Source of the DNA: Anaspis maculata
Taxonomy: Eukaryota; Arthropoda; Insecta; Coleoptera; Scraptiidae
Length of the DNA stretch: 64,000 bases
Direction of reading: 5' to 3'
NCBI GenBank assembly: GCA_949128115.1
Contig: OX421961.1
Span: 121,647,050 to 121,711,049, forward strand
Numbering within the stretch: position 1 is the first letter of the stretch; each line of letters opens with the position of its first letter. Under the pieces are notes generated by a model. It saw only the letters and a program-made list of their open reading frames with translations, was not told where the DNA came from and did no database searches. A program made the translations under genes and the position numbers. This document shows, one piece after another, positions 11,838 to 24,086 of this stretch.

Positions 11838-13737
11838 CCTGTTGTGGTATTTCCCCTTTGTTTTGTTTGGACGTTGGTACCTGAAGTAGGTACGGTCGTG
11901 GACGTTGGTAGCGTTGGCCGATGGAAGAGGGAGATGGCGCTGCGCTGAGCGAGCGGCAGCCGCGGACAGGACAGACGGAGAAGAGAATCAGCTGTGGTGA
12001 GGAACACGTGAAGTGCTCCGGTGTGCGTCGTTTTCACGTATTTAAGGTTAGTTTTTCAATGATTATTGTATCGTAATTTTGGCTTCCACCCACTCATCAA
12101 ATCCTGCATTTCAATACCTATTTTTTCCACAAAATTATTGTACATAACCCGAAATTCTTTGTTCTCTTTGTTCTCAACGGGCTTGCATAACCCGCAATTT
12201 TTCCCCTTTGAAATCAAGGTGCTTCGCACTGCTTTGAATTTTATGTGATTTATCTACTCCTGAATGATCTCAATGTTGATGGCAAAAGCCGTAATCCAGT
12301 GGGTGTGCACTTGGCGCACTCATGACGTGGCCTCCGAACTGCGCTGTCGCGCGTATTTCGAGGTTTCATAAATGTTTCTTTTCCACAAGTTATGTCACCA
12401 ATAGTAAGACGACAAAAAGAAACTCTGCTACGCCGAATCAGCCCTACTTTTGATGATTCATTCACATTTCATTGTTCATTGTCGAGTTATACATGAAAGT
12501 AAAGGAAGGAAAGAGGGACTTGCCGCTTCTCCGTGTCTTGAGGGGAGGTCCACCACTTGTATGAATCTGCCTTGTTGAGTCTACTGACCTTTTCTTATTT
12601 GGGGGGAACTATGTGAAACGACGAAGAGAGGGCCACAGATTGGCTCGAGTCGATTTTCTTGTATTTACTGTATGTGGTTGATTACTGTTTACTAACCATT
12701 GTTCTGTTTTGTATGTAAGTATGTATCTGTGAGGTTTGTGATGGGTAACTTCTGGGGAATTTCGGGCGAATGCGTTATAAATACTTCTTCCTTCCAATTG
12801 CTTACAAAGGTATGACCAAATTCAACTTCTCTACTTATTTAATTCTCACCTGTTTCTTTTTTATCTATCTACCTATTCATCTCTTATTTGTTTCTTGTTG
12901 ATTCACTTACACCATTACTTATCGTTTGTTTCTTGCTGATTCATGTTCTTGTTTACCGATCATTTATTAATTGTTTACTTATCTATCAATTCGACTTCTT
13001 TTGTTTGTTAAGTGTGAAATCAATTGTTGAGCGTAAAGTTTTCTCCAAAGCGTAAGCGAGCGAGTTTCCTTTTGTTGTTAAGTAAATAACTTGTGAACGA
13101 AGTAAACGTTTCAAAGAGGTTCAAGCACCGATTCACGCTGACTTAATCAATGCAAAACTGGGATGACTCCTCTGACTCATTCACACTTGACTTTTGTTCA
13201 GATCATTTGGGAAGGGATTTTTTAGCAATCAACCAGGCAATACGCATGGGTTTCTTTGGCGTGTTCTTCCCATGTGTGCCTGTCAGCGAATACGTCACTT
13301 TTCTTTTGCGATTAAATTGACAGTTTAACATGTGTCATGATTTCTTGTTTTGTTTTGTTAATCTAATCTTGTGTTCATTCCATTGTTGTAAATTCCTGAA
13401 TTCTCTAAATACTTTGGATTGATTTTTCTTGTTTCATTTGTATGTGTTTTGTTGTTCTTCATCCATGTTGTGTCATTTTATCACTGTCAATTTTTTGTTC
13501 TGAGGTGTTTTGAGAAATTCATTTAAAACTTTGCTAATTGATTTTCAACGAACATTCATTTTGCTTGCATTTCATTCGCGTTTCATTCAAGAATCAAACC
13601 TCATCCTCAACGACACATTCTCATCTCGAGTAAGAACTCGCACAACGTAGGTAAAAGGTAAACAAGTAAACAACGTTGAGAAAGGAAGGGACAACGACGA
13701 TCACTGCCAAACATCGAAAAGGGGGTTACACTACAGA
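11838..13737 (+). repeat. third LTR-like block
   Basis: It starts TGTTGTGG directly after the truncated third unit start, is T-rich and gene-free, and ends ...TTACACTACA followed by GAAA and two primer-binding sites. A 5' TG, a 3' CA and the adjacent sites make it a plausible 5' LTR of a related element, about 1.9 kb long. The left edge is a guess from TG and loss of unit homology. No gag or pol follows. Confidence 0.4.
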
Positions 13738-13739
13738 AA

Positions 13740-13787
13740 TGGTGCCGTGACCAGGATATACTACAGAAATGGTGCCGTGACCAGGAT
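13740..13787 (+). other. duplicated tRNA-His primer-binding site
   Basis: Two exact copies of the 18-nt site (13740-13757 and 13770-13787) form a 30-bp tandem duplication that includes the preceding TACTACAGAAA. Only one can be used per cDNA; the doubling probably arose by slippage or a failed strand transfer. Confidence 0.75.
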
Positions 13788-16211
13788 ACACTACACTGTT
13801 AACAGCGCGACGTGTGTTTATTTGTGTTCATCGCTGAAAGTTCACAGCAATTAATCTTAAGCCATGTTGCAAAACCAAAATAACAATTCCTGCTTTAAAC
13901 ACCATGTTAGATCCTGTTCTGTGTCTCTGATGCTGACCATCGGATGCTTTGTGCAAATAGGTAATACTTATGTATTGTCAAGAGCGCTATTGATAAACGA
14001 CCGTTGGTGATTGAACGCTATGGCTTTTCGTTTCTAAGACTGGAGACCGCGAGATGCCTAATGAAACTAATCGAAAGGAAAGACGAAGATCAAACTCCAA
14101 CAATTACGGAAGTGATTAACTATGCATTTAATCGTGAACTGTAACTACGGCAAATTGCACGGGTGGGTGCCTGCCTACCAATAATTGAGCATTTCGAATT
14201 TGCATAGGCACGGCTCATTCCGATTGACTGATTGGAGCCAAGCGAATCATTACCAGACACTCTTTCTGTAAAATACGAGCACTTACCTAATTACTGTCCT
14301 AATCCTAATAATTGTACAAAATTCACATTCAATTGACATACTAGAATTGAACGTTAATAACATTATTAGTTAATAACACGGAAGTTGAACTATTGTTCCA
14401 CCGCTGGACTACCATACTCTACGAATATATACTACATAGTAACATAACTTTTTTACCTAAATACTTCGTGAGCTCTAAACAGGGTGAAACAGATTTTTCT
14501 TCACTTTGATGTTCCGTATGTTCTACTTTTGTAATCACCCTATAATTATTTTATAATTCGCGTTAAAAAGTTATGTTGCAGCTACAGACCTCTAGCTTTT
14601 TCCAATTTAGAACTATGACCTCATATGTGTTATAGTGGTCGATACGATCGTTCACACTTTACGTGCTATTCGCGCCTTGGATTAGCAAGCATTCCAACTA
14701 AATCAAGGAACTTGTTTGAGAGTCTTGAACGTATTTCCTCATAATCGAATCAAATCTAAATTAGTTTTATCATCGTCGGAAACTCGAGACTAATCAGAAA
14801 TCATTTAGTTCGACTTTTCGTAATAAATACATTAAAATTTTTATTACATCATAACATGCGACACTTACTTATTTCCATCGATGTGGCAAGGAGAATCGGC
14901 GGAATCCATACTAACAAGAAGAGACGCCAGTGATCGGCCAACATGGCGACAGCCTGGAACAAAATAAATTAAATTACTCAAAAAGGTCTGATTGAGAAAC
15001 TTCGCTGATTAAATTACGAAGGAAATAATTACGACCACTCCTTTAGCCGCTGTGCAGATGAGGAACCAGTCCGAAGTAAACCGCATACAAGAATGACTTA
15101 TTGCGAAAATTGGCACCTTCTTCAGTCTTTACCAGCTAGATTTGCCTACCGGCCTGGCAAGTTATTATTCAAATACAATTTGTTGTGAAAAATGAAACTG
15201 GAATGCCAAACCGAATTGCGGCAAACCATATTATGTTCAACTGATTTTTGATAACAAAAACAAAATAAATTGAATAATAACAAGATAATGGGAATACACC
15301 CATCCGAATTACTTGTATACGTAAAGACTGGCAGCTATCACAGTTCGCGCGTTATCTTTTAGTACAAAGTGGGCAGCGAAAAATACAAATTTTTAGTTTC
15401 CAAAATTTCAAACAATTACGATTTAGAAGTTAATGACTATAGTCTGTTTTTAAACTGGTAAGAATAATTCAAAGGACTCAACGGTTCACCCTCTAGAGGG
15501 GGTGGAATGCCGGTAGTCACAGAACTAATTTATTGCAGTTATGGGCTTCAATGAGCAAAAGGTGGATCTATTTTGACGCCACGAGGTGGTTCTAGGGTTA
15601 TACTTGCCATAACTTTGAACTGGTCAAAATATTTCATAGACCCCTATTTTTAGAACCACCCCTAGCATTTTGAAAAATGACTGAAAATTCAAAGTTGACT
15701 CACGACCAAAATAAACGGGGAATTTTTTTGAATTTCTGACACGGTATGTTCAAAGTGTTGCTGATCAAGTATTTCTTGCGTATCAACCCCTAAAATCTGG
15801 CGTTCACCCTCCAATAAATTATGAACTTCTGCTCTGCGCTACTGGAAATAAATTGTTTCTTGTAAGTTGTTTCGGCCTCGGCATCGACGCTGGAGCCACC
15901 CGTGAAGCGGGGGCGGAAGAACCGCCAAAATCATAACAGACGTCGGTGCGAGAAGCGATGGCGGCGTCGCCAAGGGGGCACCCACCCCTGGGCCCATGCC
16001 ATGATGGGACCGACAAGGCGGTTAACGCCAAAAACCACAGCGTCCAGAATTTTGTTTTTTTTTTGTTTTGTAACATTCCTTTTTTTCAATAGTTTATGTA
16101 ATTTTTATTTGTTAAATGTATTGCCCAGAAACCATTTTGTAAGCTGGTCGACAGTATCTTGATTGTATAGGGGAAAAATTTGTGAACCGCACCAAAGTAG
16201 GAAGACACCAA
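13788..16211. other. no recognisable gene
   Basis: I see no gene. The LTR element has no internal coding region here. Around 15490-15810 a segment begins GGTTCACCCTCTAGAGG and ends GCGTTCACCCTCC, typical of decayed element edges. At 15880-16050 there is an abruptly GC-rich patch open on both strands without a recognisable product. Confidence 0.4.
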
Positions 16212-17586
16212 CAGTGACGGATTAACCAATAGGCTAAGCAGGCTGCAGCCTAGGGCACCTCGATAAAAGGGGGCGTCGACCGAGGCGAAATTGGAAAAAA
16301 AGCATGAATTCGCGAAAAATGTTGTAGTTTCATGTTCCATACTATTGCAATAAATTTAGGCCAGCTAGAAAAGTTGGAAAGGTACTCTCTGGCATCCACT
16401 CCCAAGTGAAGAAATGCTATAGAAAAAATGAATCGAAATGCTGGCAACTAATAAATTATGAATAAAATAATTGAATCTCATTATAGGGTGACTACCCACG
16501 CATCTTTGCTTACGAAAAACTGGTAACTGTACCTACCTACTCGAAAGTGAACCGTTGAAAAGATGGAAGGTCTCTACCCCACGGCGCCGGCGCAAGACAC
16601 CGGGAAAAAGGTTGTATTTTCGTTTATAGCTCAAGCGACAAAGCGAGTGAATGTCACCCACCATCTTTGAAATAACATTCAATGACTTTTTTCATGGAGA
16701 CAGACCTCTACCAATATACAGGGTGTTTCAGGGATGATAGCAAAAAATTCAACTGTGGTAGATCAAAATATGACGATAACCTATGTACCATTTTGCAAAG
16801 TTCGGCCTAATAACGAAGATACAACCCTCCAAAGTTCACTTTTTTCAGATTTCAAAAACTTGTAACTCAGGAACATTTCGACAAATTTTGCTTTTATTTA
16901 TCAAAAACTAGTTTGTCATGATTATCTATCAACTTGCCAAATTTGGAGAGAATCCAATCAGTGGCGTAGAAGTTATGAGGGGTCACCTTACGTCAACTTT
17001 TCTTCGGATGCTTCTAAATTATTGACCCTCATAACTCCTACACCACTGGTTGGATTCTTTCCAAATTTACCAGGTTGATAGATAATTATGAGAAACCTGT
17101 TTTTGCTAAATTAGAGCTGAATTTGTTGAAACGTTCCTGAGTTACAAATTTTTGAAATCCGAAAAAAGTGAACTTTGGAGGGCTGTATCTTCGTCATCAG
17201 ACCGAACTTTGAAAAATAGTATATAGGTTTTCGTCATATTTTGACGAGATCTACCCACAGTTGAATTTTTTGCTATCATCCTTGAAACACCCTGTATATA
17301 GAAATGAAAATCAACTGCCCACTACAGGCTTAAGAGGGTCTATTCAGTCACTAGTGGTCACTAGTGTTTAACACTTGATGTAGGGACCTACTTACAGTGT
17401 GCTACTCTATGATTGTATTAGTTTTGTTCTGTTTTAAACAGCCCTTACATTTTTTTTATTCAATCTTTAAACATTGAAGAAAGAATTAAGGTGATTTTTT
17501 TCATTAATTGTTGTAGCTCCGAAAGTGAAGGGGGGGGCGCCGAATTTAATCAACCTAGGGCGCCACTGCCTTCTAATCCGTCACTG
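16212..17586. mobile_element. non-autonomous hAT-like element
   Basis: 1375-bp element with 13-bp perfect terminal inverted repeats (CAGTGACGGATTA at 16212, TAATCCGTCACTG ending 17586) and a perfect 8-bp target duplication GACACCAA (16204-16211 and 17587-17594). An 8-bp duplication and a CAGTG start fit the hAT superfamily; P elements also make 8-bp duplications but have different ends. Subterminal blocks near GCCTAGGGC and CCTAGGGCG are partly inverted too. It has no transposase. A second element (16717-17296) lies inside. Confidence 0.85.
16717..17296. mobile_element. inverted-repeat element nested in the hAT-like element
   Basis: 580-bp palindromic element, ends TACAGGGTGTTTCA and TGAAACACCCTGTA, arms of more than 200 bp (for example CAAAAAATTCAACTGTGG against CCACAGTTGAATTTTTTG). 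TA flanks on each side fit a Tc1/mariner-type MITE. It is younger than the hAT-like host element. Confidence 0.85.
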
Positions 17587-17709
17587 GACACCAATAAAAC
17601 CTTTTTGGGGAACGGGAGTTTCTGAATTTAGGGACCAGGCAGTGACAGAAAAAGGAAGTTCTTGGAAGGAACTGTCCTTTTCCCTCAAAGAGAAACGAGA
17701 AACGGCGTC

Positions 17710-18299
17710 GTTTCTCCAACATGGCAAAGCCCCTTAACCGCCTACTGCAGAAACGACGCCGATGGGAGTGGGGAAGCAATCAGCAGGAGGCCTTCGCCCG
17801 ACTCAAGAAGGCCCTCACGGAGGCGCCTATCCTCAACGGGCCGGATTTCGAGAAGCCCTTTCACCTGCAAACCGATGCGTCGGATTGCGGCCTGGGAGCC
17901 TGCCTCTTTCAGAGGATTGAGGGCAAAGAGAGCGTGGTCGCCTTTGCCAGCCGTTCCTTGAACAATCCGGAGCGCCAATACTCCGAAATTGAAAATGAAT
18001 GTTTGGCCATCGTCTACGGCATCGAAAAGATGCGGCCGTACTTGGAAGGCTACCACTTCACGGTTCTGAGCGACCATCAAAATTTGAAATGGCTACACCG
18101 CCTGAAAAATCCCAGTGGCTGACTTGCCAGATGGGTAATGCGACTGCAGCAGTGCGATTTTGAGGTCGAGTATCGAAAGGGGGCGCTAAACCGCGTGGCA
18201 GATGCCTTATTTAGAGGACCTGTTGAGCCAGCACCCGCCGAAGAATTCTCAGCACTGTGGCCTGAAGAAAGAAAAATCATGTTGGAAAGACTGAGGTAA
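17710..18299 (+). pseudogene. Ty3/gypsy RNase H fragment
   Basis: GC-rich piece of a Ty3/gypsy pol. It begins in the connection after the RT (AKPLNRLLQK) and runs through RNase H: TDASDCGLGACL with the first catalytic aspartate, then YSEIENECLAIVYG with the glutamate, and LSDHQNLKWL with the next aspartate. A TGA at 18120-18122 interrupts it, after which the same frame continues (LARWVMRLQQCDFEVEYRKG and a NRVADALFRGP end). RT, integrase and LTRs are absent. GC content is clearly above the neighbourhood and conservation is good, so it is probably a younger insert. It lies just after the hAT-like element. Confidence 0.85.
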
Positions 18300-21200
18300 A
18301 AAAGAAACAACCGCTTCAATATTGCGTAAGCTGCGTCAGAACTACGTTTACCCATGAAACCCAGATTGTGAAAGTGTTAATTACGATTGAATTCTTGGAG
18401 AAGAGCATACATCAAGAAAACTAAGTTAGTGGATGATAATTATTGTGGAAAAGCTGAGAATGTCTATTTTGGAGGTAATAATTCAATGAATTTCAGAGAT
18501 GTCTGTCTAGATAATCAGGTGGCGTGCGGGTTTCGAGGAGTCAAAAACATGTAGAAAACGTCACTTTCATGTCCTTGGTCATATCCTCTCCACTGGCAGT
18601 GAGTAGAGAAAATTTGAATACTTATATGCGTATCTGCGAAACTTTGTAGCGGTGAGATGTAACGCAGAGTTTAAGTCGAAAAGGAAGATTTTAACATTAT
18701 TGTGCTTCCTACTCGTGAGATAGTTTTGCGACATCTTTTGATTTTGGCAAGAAACTAGATGAAACGACGTCATTATAGTGAAAAAATTTGGATCAGAGCC
18801 ATTCCCTACTAAATTACTCGACATGCACGTATTTTTCCGAATCGATTCAGAGCCCTGAATTAGACAAATTACAGGTGCCGAGGCGCACGAACCCAACAAA
18901 ATGACAAAACGAAACGCTTCATATTTTATTGTCCGTACGGGCGAGAGAGATTTTAAAATTATTCCGACGGGCCTGCACTCAATTTCCGAACCGCCATGTA
19001 GCTTTTAATGTTGCAACGATGATCGCAATTTATGCCTCGAATAAATTGACTTTCATTAAGTTCGGTCAGGGGCTATACACACCATAGATGTGGCTGTACA
19101 CCGAGGGCTAGCCGCTGCAATGTTTGTGGGCTGTGCTGTGTTGTGTGAGTAGTTGTGCATGCGGGGATGCATTCACATTTTATATTAATTAGCAGAGGGA
19201 AATGAGATTCGCGGTTTGCATGGCGCGTTCTGGCGAGGATAATTCCAACACTGGCAATTCACCAATTTAATCCGCTAACGATCATAAATCATTCCAGATA
19301 CTTGGTGGATAGTGGATGTTGCTGTTACATTGTTGCTGTTGCGCAGTGTAGTTGTACGGAGCCACCAGCGGGCACGGTTCAAACTAACAAAGTTAGGGAT
19401 ATAACACTGACAGATAAATTAAAGTGACTTTTGGTTCGGTATTTCACCTTTCGCAACCTTTGTACAAATTTCCAGGGCAAATCGGCACTGTACGACTTAG
19501 AAAAACGTGTTTGAAATGAGGTTTGAACTATGTCGCTCCGCCAGCCGACAGAAGAAGCGTCTTTCAGGTGGATGTTTTTTGAACAAATTTTGTTGAAGAC
19601 AAGAAAAAGTAATAGGGCTTTTTGAACGCAAGTACCCTGAAGACATTGCAAAAACGCGATTTTGTACAAGAGATCAATTTCCTATGAAAATTCGTCACCG
19701 CACAAGAAACTGCCCAGCGGTATCTCGCCAAATGGTGTTCGTGTTGCTGGAATTTAAACCAGGGTCGGGCTGAGATCCTAGTTGCAAACTGCTCCTAGAG
19801 AGCCCAAGTTGCCTTCGGCACACATCGGCAGGTGTCTGTGTCTGTATTCTACTGTGCCACGACAGATATATTAATTATGTATGTGCTGTGCCGTATCGAA
19901 TCATCTACAGCTTGTACATTTCCATTTGACTGCCCTTCTAAATTAGGTTATGTCAATAGCTGAAGCCATCAACATCAGTACCTACAACGTACAAAGATGC
20001 CATGCCATTGTATAAATTATGAAAGCTAACGTGTAATTATTGATACTACAAACGATGTCAGTGTTTGTTTTTCTGCATATAAACGATAGGTAGTGTAATT
20101 ATTGGTAATGATAAATGAGTTTCTTCAGTCTCTGTTATTAATCATTTTGGCTAAACATAAAGTTCGGTTTTATTTGATTACTTAGCGACGTTTTCAACTT
20201 TGTTCGTTCATTGTTTCTTATTAACTTGTATTGTCATTACGTCTCGATATCACAAAGGGACGTTACTCAAGAAAATCTAAAAGTGAGGTAAGGCTCTTTA
20301 TGCGTAAAAGTGGCTTGCTTAACAATATAACGAAGTGGTCTCAAGTTTTTGTAGTATGGAAGAAAGTCTGGCCGACCTTAGTCATGTCGAACTATTAGGA
20401 TATTTTCTGGATGCCCCTCAACCGTCATTATAAACCGTTCGACAAAAAAAATCACGATCCGACCTCGCTATAATTAGGGTTTTGAAATGTTCGTTGTTCT
20501 TTCTACCGTGCCGTCATGCGTGACGAGGGATCATCGAGGTCATGGTATTGACACACGACGTTTCGTTTCTGACCGATAAAAACACTACCCAAAGAAGAAA
20601 AAAGGACCATCAATAACCGATTTTGTAGGTTTCAATAGCCATGTTACTGGTTTCCCTTCACTGTTTTGTGCGGTGGAAAAACAAGCAGATTTGGTTCAAG
20701 TGTGTTTCCATCTTTTCACTGGCAACCAGACGACAACATGTCACAGTGGTGTCTAAGGGCACGCCACATGCGGTGGTGACTGAGCCTACGTTTTGTCAGT
20801 TGAGAATTGTTTCGGAGGCTGCAGAGACTTTGCCCACATGATAAATGGGTGATTTTAAAATTGCTGTTGCTATACTTCTATGGGCAAAATTCCAACACGA
20901 TCTCAGAACGAAACGTCATTAACGTCAAGACGTCTAAAGGTGACCCTGAAAAACCATCGTGTTCTCCATCTCGTAAAATTGGAAAGGTCAGGTCGTAAAA
21001 TGAAAACATTTGTCCTTATCGGGAAGTCGCAAAGCACCTATAACCCAAACTGTAGAAATCCTTGTTTTACCAGCCTTGTGTTACTGAGGTTACAGACTGT
21101 CCAAAACATCAACGTCAAAACAATAGGTCCCTTCGTTTCGGTTTTTTTGAGTGTGCATGTCTGGCGCGAGTTTCATAGTTTCGTACACCGATATTGAAAA

Positions 21201-23100
21201 TTGACAGTAAAAAATATGTAGGGCACCTAAAATTCCACAAATAATTTGGTTGAATGTTAGATACCATTTTTTATATTCAAAGGGAATGTTTCATTGAAAT
21301 TCAGTTCAATGATCATTTGTGGAAGTTCAGGAACAACGAAAATGGCAACAGCGCTCAAGACAACAAGACATCGGCGCCAACTGTCACTACTTGTGACAAT
21401 TATGATCACACTTCTCGTTTCTACCTGACCTACATTTAATTTGCTAATGTTTTGACGAAAGAACACAACTTGTTGAAAATGGCTGTACCGAGAAGGAAGT
21501 TCAAAGAAGCTACGAAGAGATGCATTTACGGTATGTGTAAAAGTGACAGCCAGGAACCAGTAGTTGGTCAGGCGACTAGACAGAGCATGCAGCGTTGCCA
21601 TTCAACTGACAGGTGTACGAAAGTTTTCAAAATTTGGAGCCTTCAAGCATGCGCACCTGCCCAAACGAAGTAGCCTATTCCAAAATTTTAAATTTGTATG
21701 TCTCAAGACTGTTAAGTTGCAAAAAATTCGTCAAAGTTTCACAAGATTTTAATAAAAAAACATCGACTCCTGTAATCTATAATGGCAGTCGCAGGGCACA
21801 CTCTTCAGGCTACATTTCGCGAGCTGAGAACTACATATTATGTTCTATTTACATTTTTGGTAGAAGTTTTTTGAACTTCGAACCAGCAAAAAATGGACGA
21901 GATGTTGCATGATATAAACAAATTAATCAGAAACGGATAAGGAAAAGCCTTTTCCCTAGTTTGGGCTGGCCAGTGATCTACAAAATGCACTTTGTGCCTT
22001 AGTCCAACTATTGTGTGGGAATTTGCGTGGAATAGAGTGAGTCTTTCTCATTGATCTGATTTTATTCCTTTATTGACAGTATGAATGAGCTCTTTCTGGC
22101 GGCAGTAGTATGCTTGTGAGTGTCTGGAGTTGAAGTGCATTACTTTCGACCAGTAGCCACGAGGCATGCTGGGCTGGCCGCCCCGGTTGAGCTGGCTCAG
22201 TAGAAGGTGAAGGTCCTAGATATACTACTCCAACTGGCGTTAGTGCTGGATGTTAATGCATCCGTTCTCCTTTCATAGCAAGTAGTGGACATTCCTCATG
22301 TTTTCTGATTTTGTTGGCCTTGCAAGAGCATCCCCATAAAATGGCCGTTAGGGTGTATTTTTGGGGTTCTCTTCTCAACCTTCGTGATTAAGTTGGATTA
22401 AGTTTATGTTATTGGTTATTGATTTACTGTTTCGTGCGGCCACATATACATATTCTATACATTGCGCATGTTTTCTTCTTCTACTGCGTGTAAAAAGAAG
22501 ATCCTTTGCTAAACCTTCGTGCCCACGCCAGAAGAAAGAGCCGTGTGTTTCAGTGTGTTTTCCTCTCTGGGTACACTAACGGCGATAATCTAGTTTGTTC
22601 TGGATATCTCCCTGTCTCTCTCTCTCTCTGCATGTTCTTGGGTCGCTCTTTGGCCGAACGCAAACTCGAACACGCTGGCGCCAGTTTCAAGTGTCGAGTG
22701 TCATAAGTGACAATAATAAAGGCACCTAAAGCCGCCATTACAGAACTTTGTATGTCGCCGGCAACAGTCCCCCACTCATTCGTTAAAATCTGGCGACACC
22801 AATTGCAGTTGAATAATTTGAACGACACGACGACAGAAACTCGTGTCGTGAGAATGATATGGAGGCAGGTAGAGGAATACAGCCAGATCGAAACCTATTG
22901 GCCAGCGACACTGTCCCCGGCGACATACGAAGTTCTGTTAAGCCGCCATAAGTAATAATGCAGAATGTTGGCGCTGTCAATCAAACTTATATGGACGTGG
23001 AAGTGTAAGAAAGGAGTGTAGTGTATAATAAATAGTTCTTCATCGACCACATACTCTGCGATTTCCTCCGAACCACCGGCGAATAATTGTAGTCGCCCAG
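18300..23100. other. no recognisable gene
   Basis: Open frames are short (up to 114 codons) and contain no motif I can name. A CT-rich tract (CTCTCTCTCTCTCT) lies near 22614-22632. I see no inverted-repeat element with clear ends. Confidence 0.45.
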
Positions 23101-23156
23101 TTGCTGCCAGATAACAAAGGGGAATCAAACAAAGTGGGAACAAGGGGGACTCACTA

Positions 23157-23429
23157 ATGGCACTGGTGGATGAGAAGCTTAGATCAACTAGACCAGAAGA
23201 TGAATTTGACATTATTGGCAAGAACGTTGCAGAAAAATTACGGAAACTTCCTGGAGATATGAAAGTGTACGCTCAGAAGCTCATAAACGATTGCCTTATC
23301 GAAGCACAACTCGGAATTCGAATGGAAGTGAATGCATTCACATCTGACAATCCCAAGGAAACAATCTTGACGCACTTGTCTGAATCTTGGCGTGGTCAAA
23401 AACACAGTTACAAAATAATAAATAAATGA
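23157..23429 (+). CDS. BESS-like fragment of a MADF/BESS-type protein
   Basis: A 90-codon frame. Residues about 14-45 (DEFDIIGKNVAEKLRKLPGD and following) resemble the C-terminal BESS helix pair of MADF-BESS proteins: an acidic start, FxxxGxxVAxxLRxLP, then a helix ending in a polar glutamine. In insects such proteins are host regulators or the Myb/SANT partner of Harbinger transposons. There is no MADF domain upstream in frame (a stop lies about 45 bp before the ATG), so it is a last exon or a fragment. It ends shortly before low-complexity lysine and asparagine codons. Confidence 0.35.
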   Translation: MALVDEKLRSTRPEDEFDIIGKNVAEKLRKLPGDMKVYAQKLINDCLIEAQLGIRMEVNAFTSDNPKETILTHLSESWRGQKHSYKIINK

Positions 23430-23811
23430 TCAATTCTACATAAATTTCTAGTCCACTGAAACATTTTTCGTGAGCAGAAACGTCAGTTGATAACAATTTC
23501 AAAAATTTTGATGACAGTGCCCAAGACACAGACACACCAGATGCTACCATACCGGTGCGGCTCCCTGTTTCTCTGCCCATCTACTTGGTGCTGACCAACT
23601 GATAAGGTCAATTGCACAATACAGAGGGAGCGCACAATATTCACATTGACAAGTTGTGTCAAAGAAAAACAGCTCGAACACGATGAAAACTGTCAGCTTT
23701 TTGTTACTGATGGCGTTTTCGACTGGGTAGAACCGAGCCGGTTCCATTTTGACTTGGCATGCGCAGTTCATCGGAGCAACTTTTCGGCGTGTTCGACTGG
23801 AAGCGACACGA

Positions 23812-23945
23812 GGTTTGTTCGCGTCGCATGAACTTTCTGCACATTCTGCACTCAAACTGCTGTGATGGGTCAGCTGCTGCCAGGGACCCCACGCTATTGG
23901 CTGGGGTGCAGAAAGTGCAAAAAGTTCATGCGACGCGAACAAACC
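23812..23945. repeat. imperfect hairpin, 42-bp arms
   Basis: GTTTGTTCGCGTCGCATGAA (left arm from 23812) pairs with the complement ending 23945, with about three mismatches over 42 bp and a loop of about 50 bp. No terminal duplication is evident. It may be a tiny MITE or an RNA hairpin. Confidence 0.7.
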
Positions 23946-24086
23946 TATTGATCCCGTGCATTTCAGAACCGTTTCGGTAATCAGTTCTACTGTCAAACTC
24001 GCTGTGTTAGTGACGATTTTGGAGCTAATGATGAGTCGTGGCAATAAGAATTTATACCCGCCAGGGAAACGTAGTTACGTTCGTGC

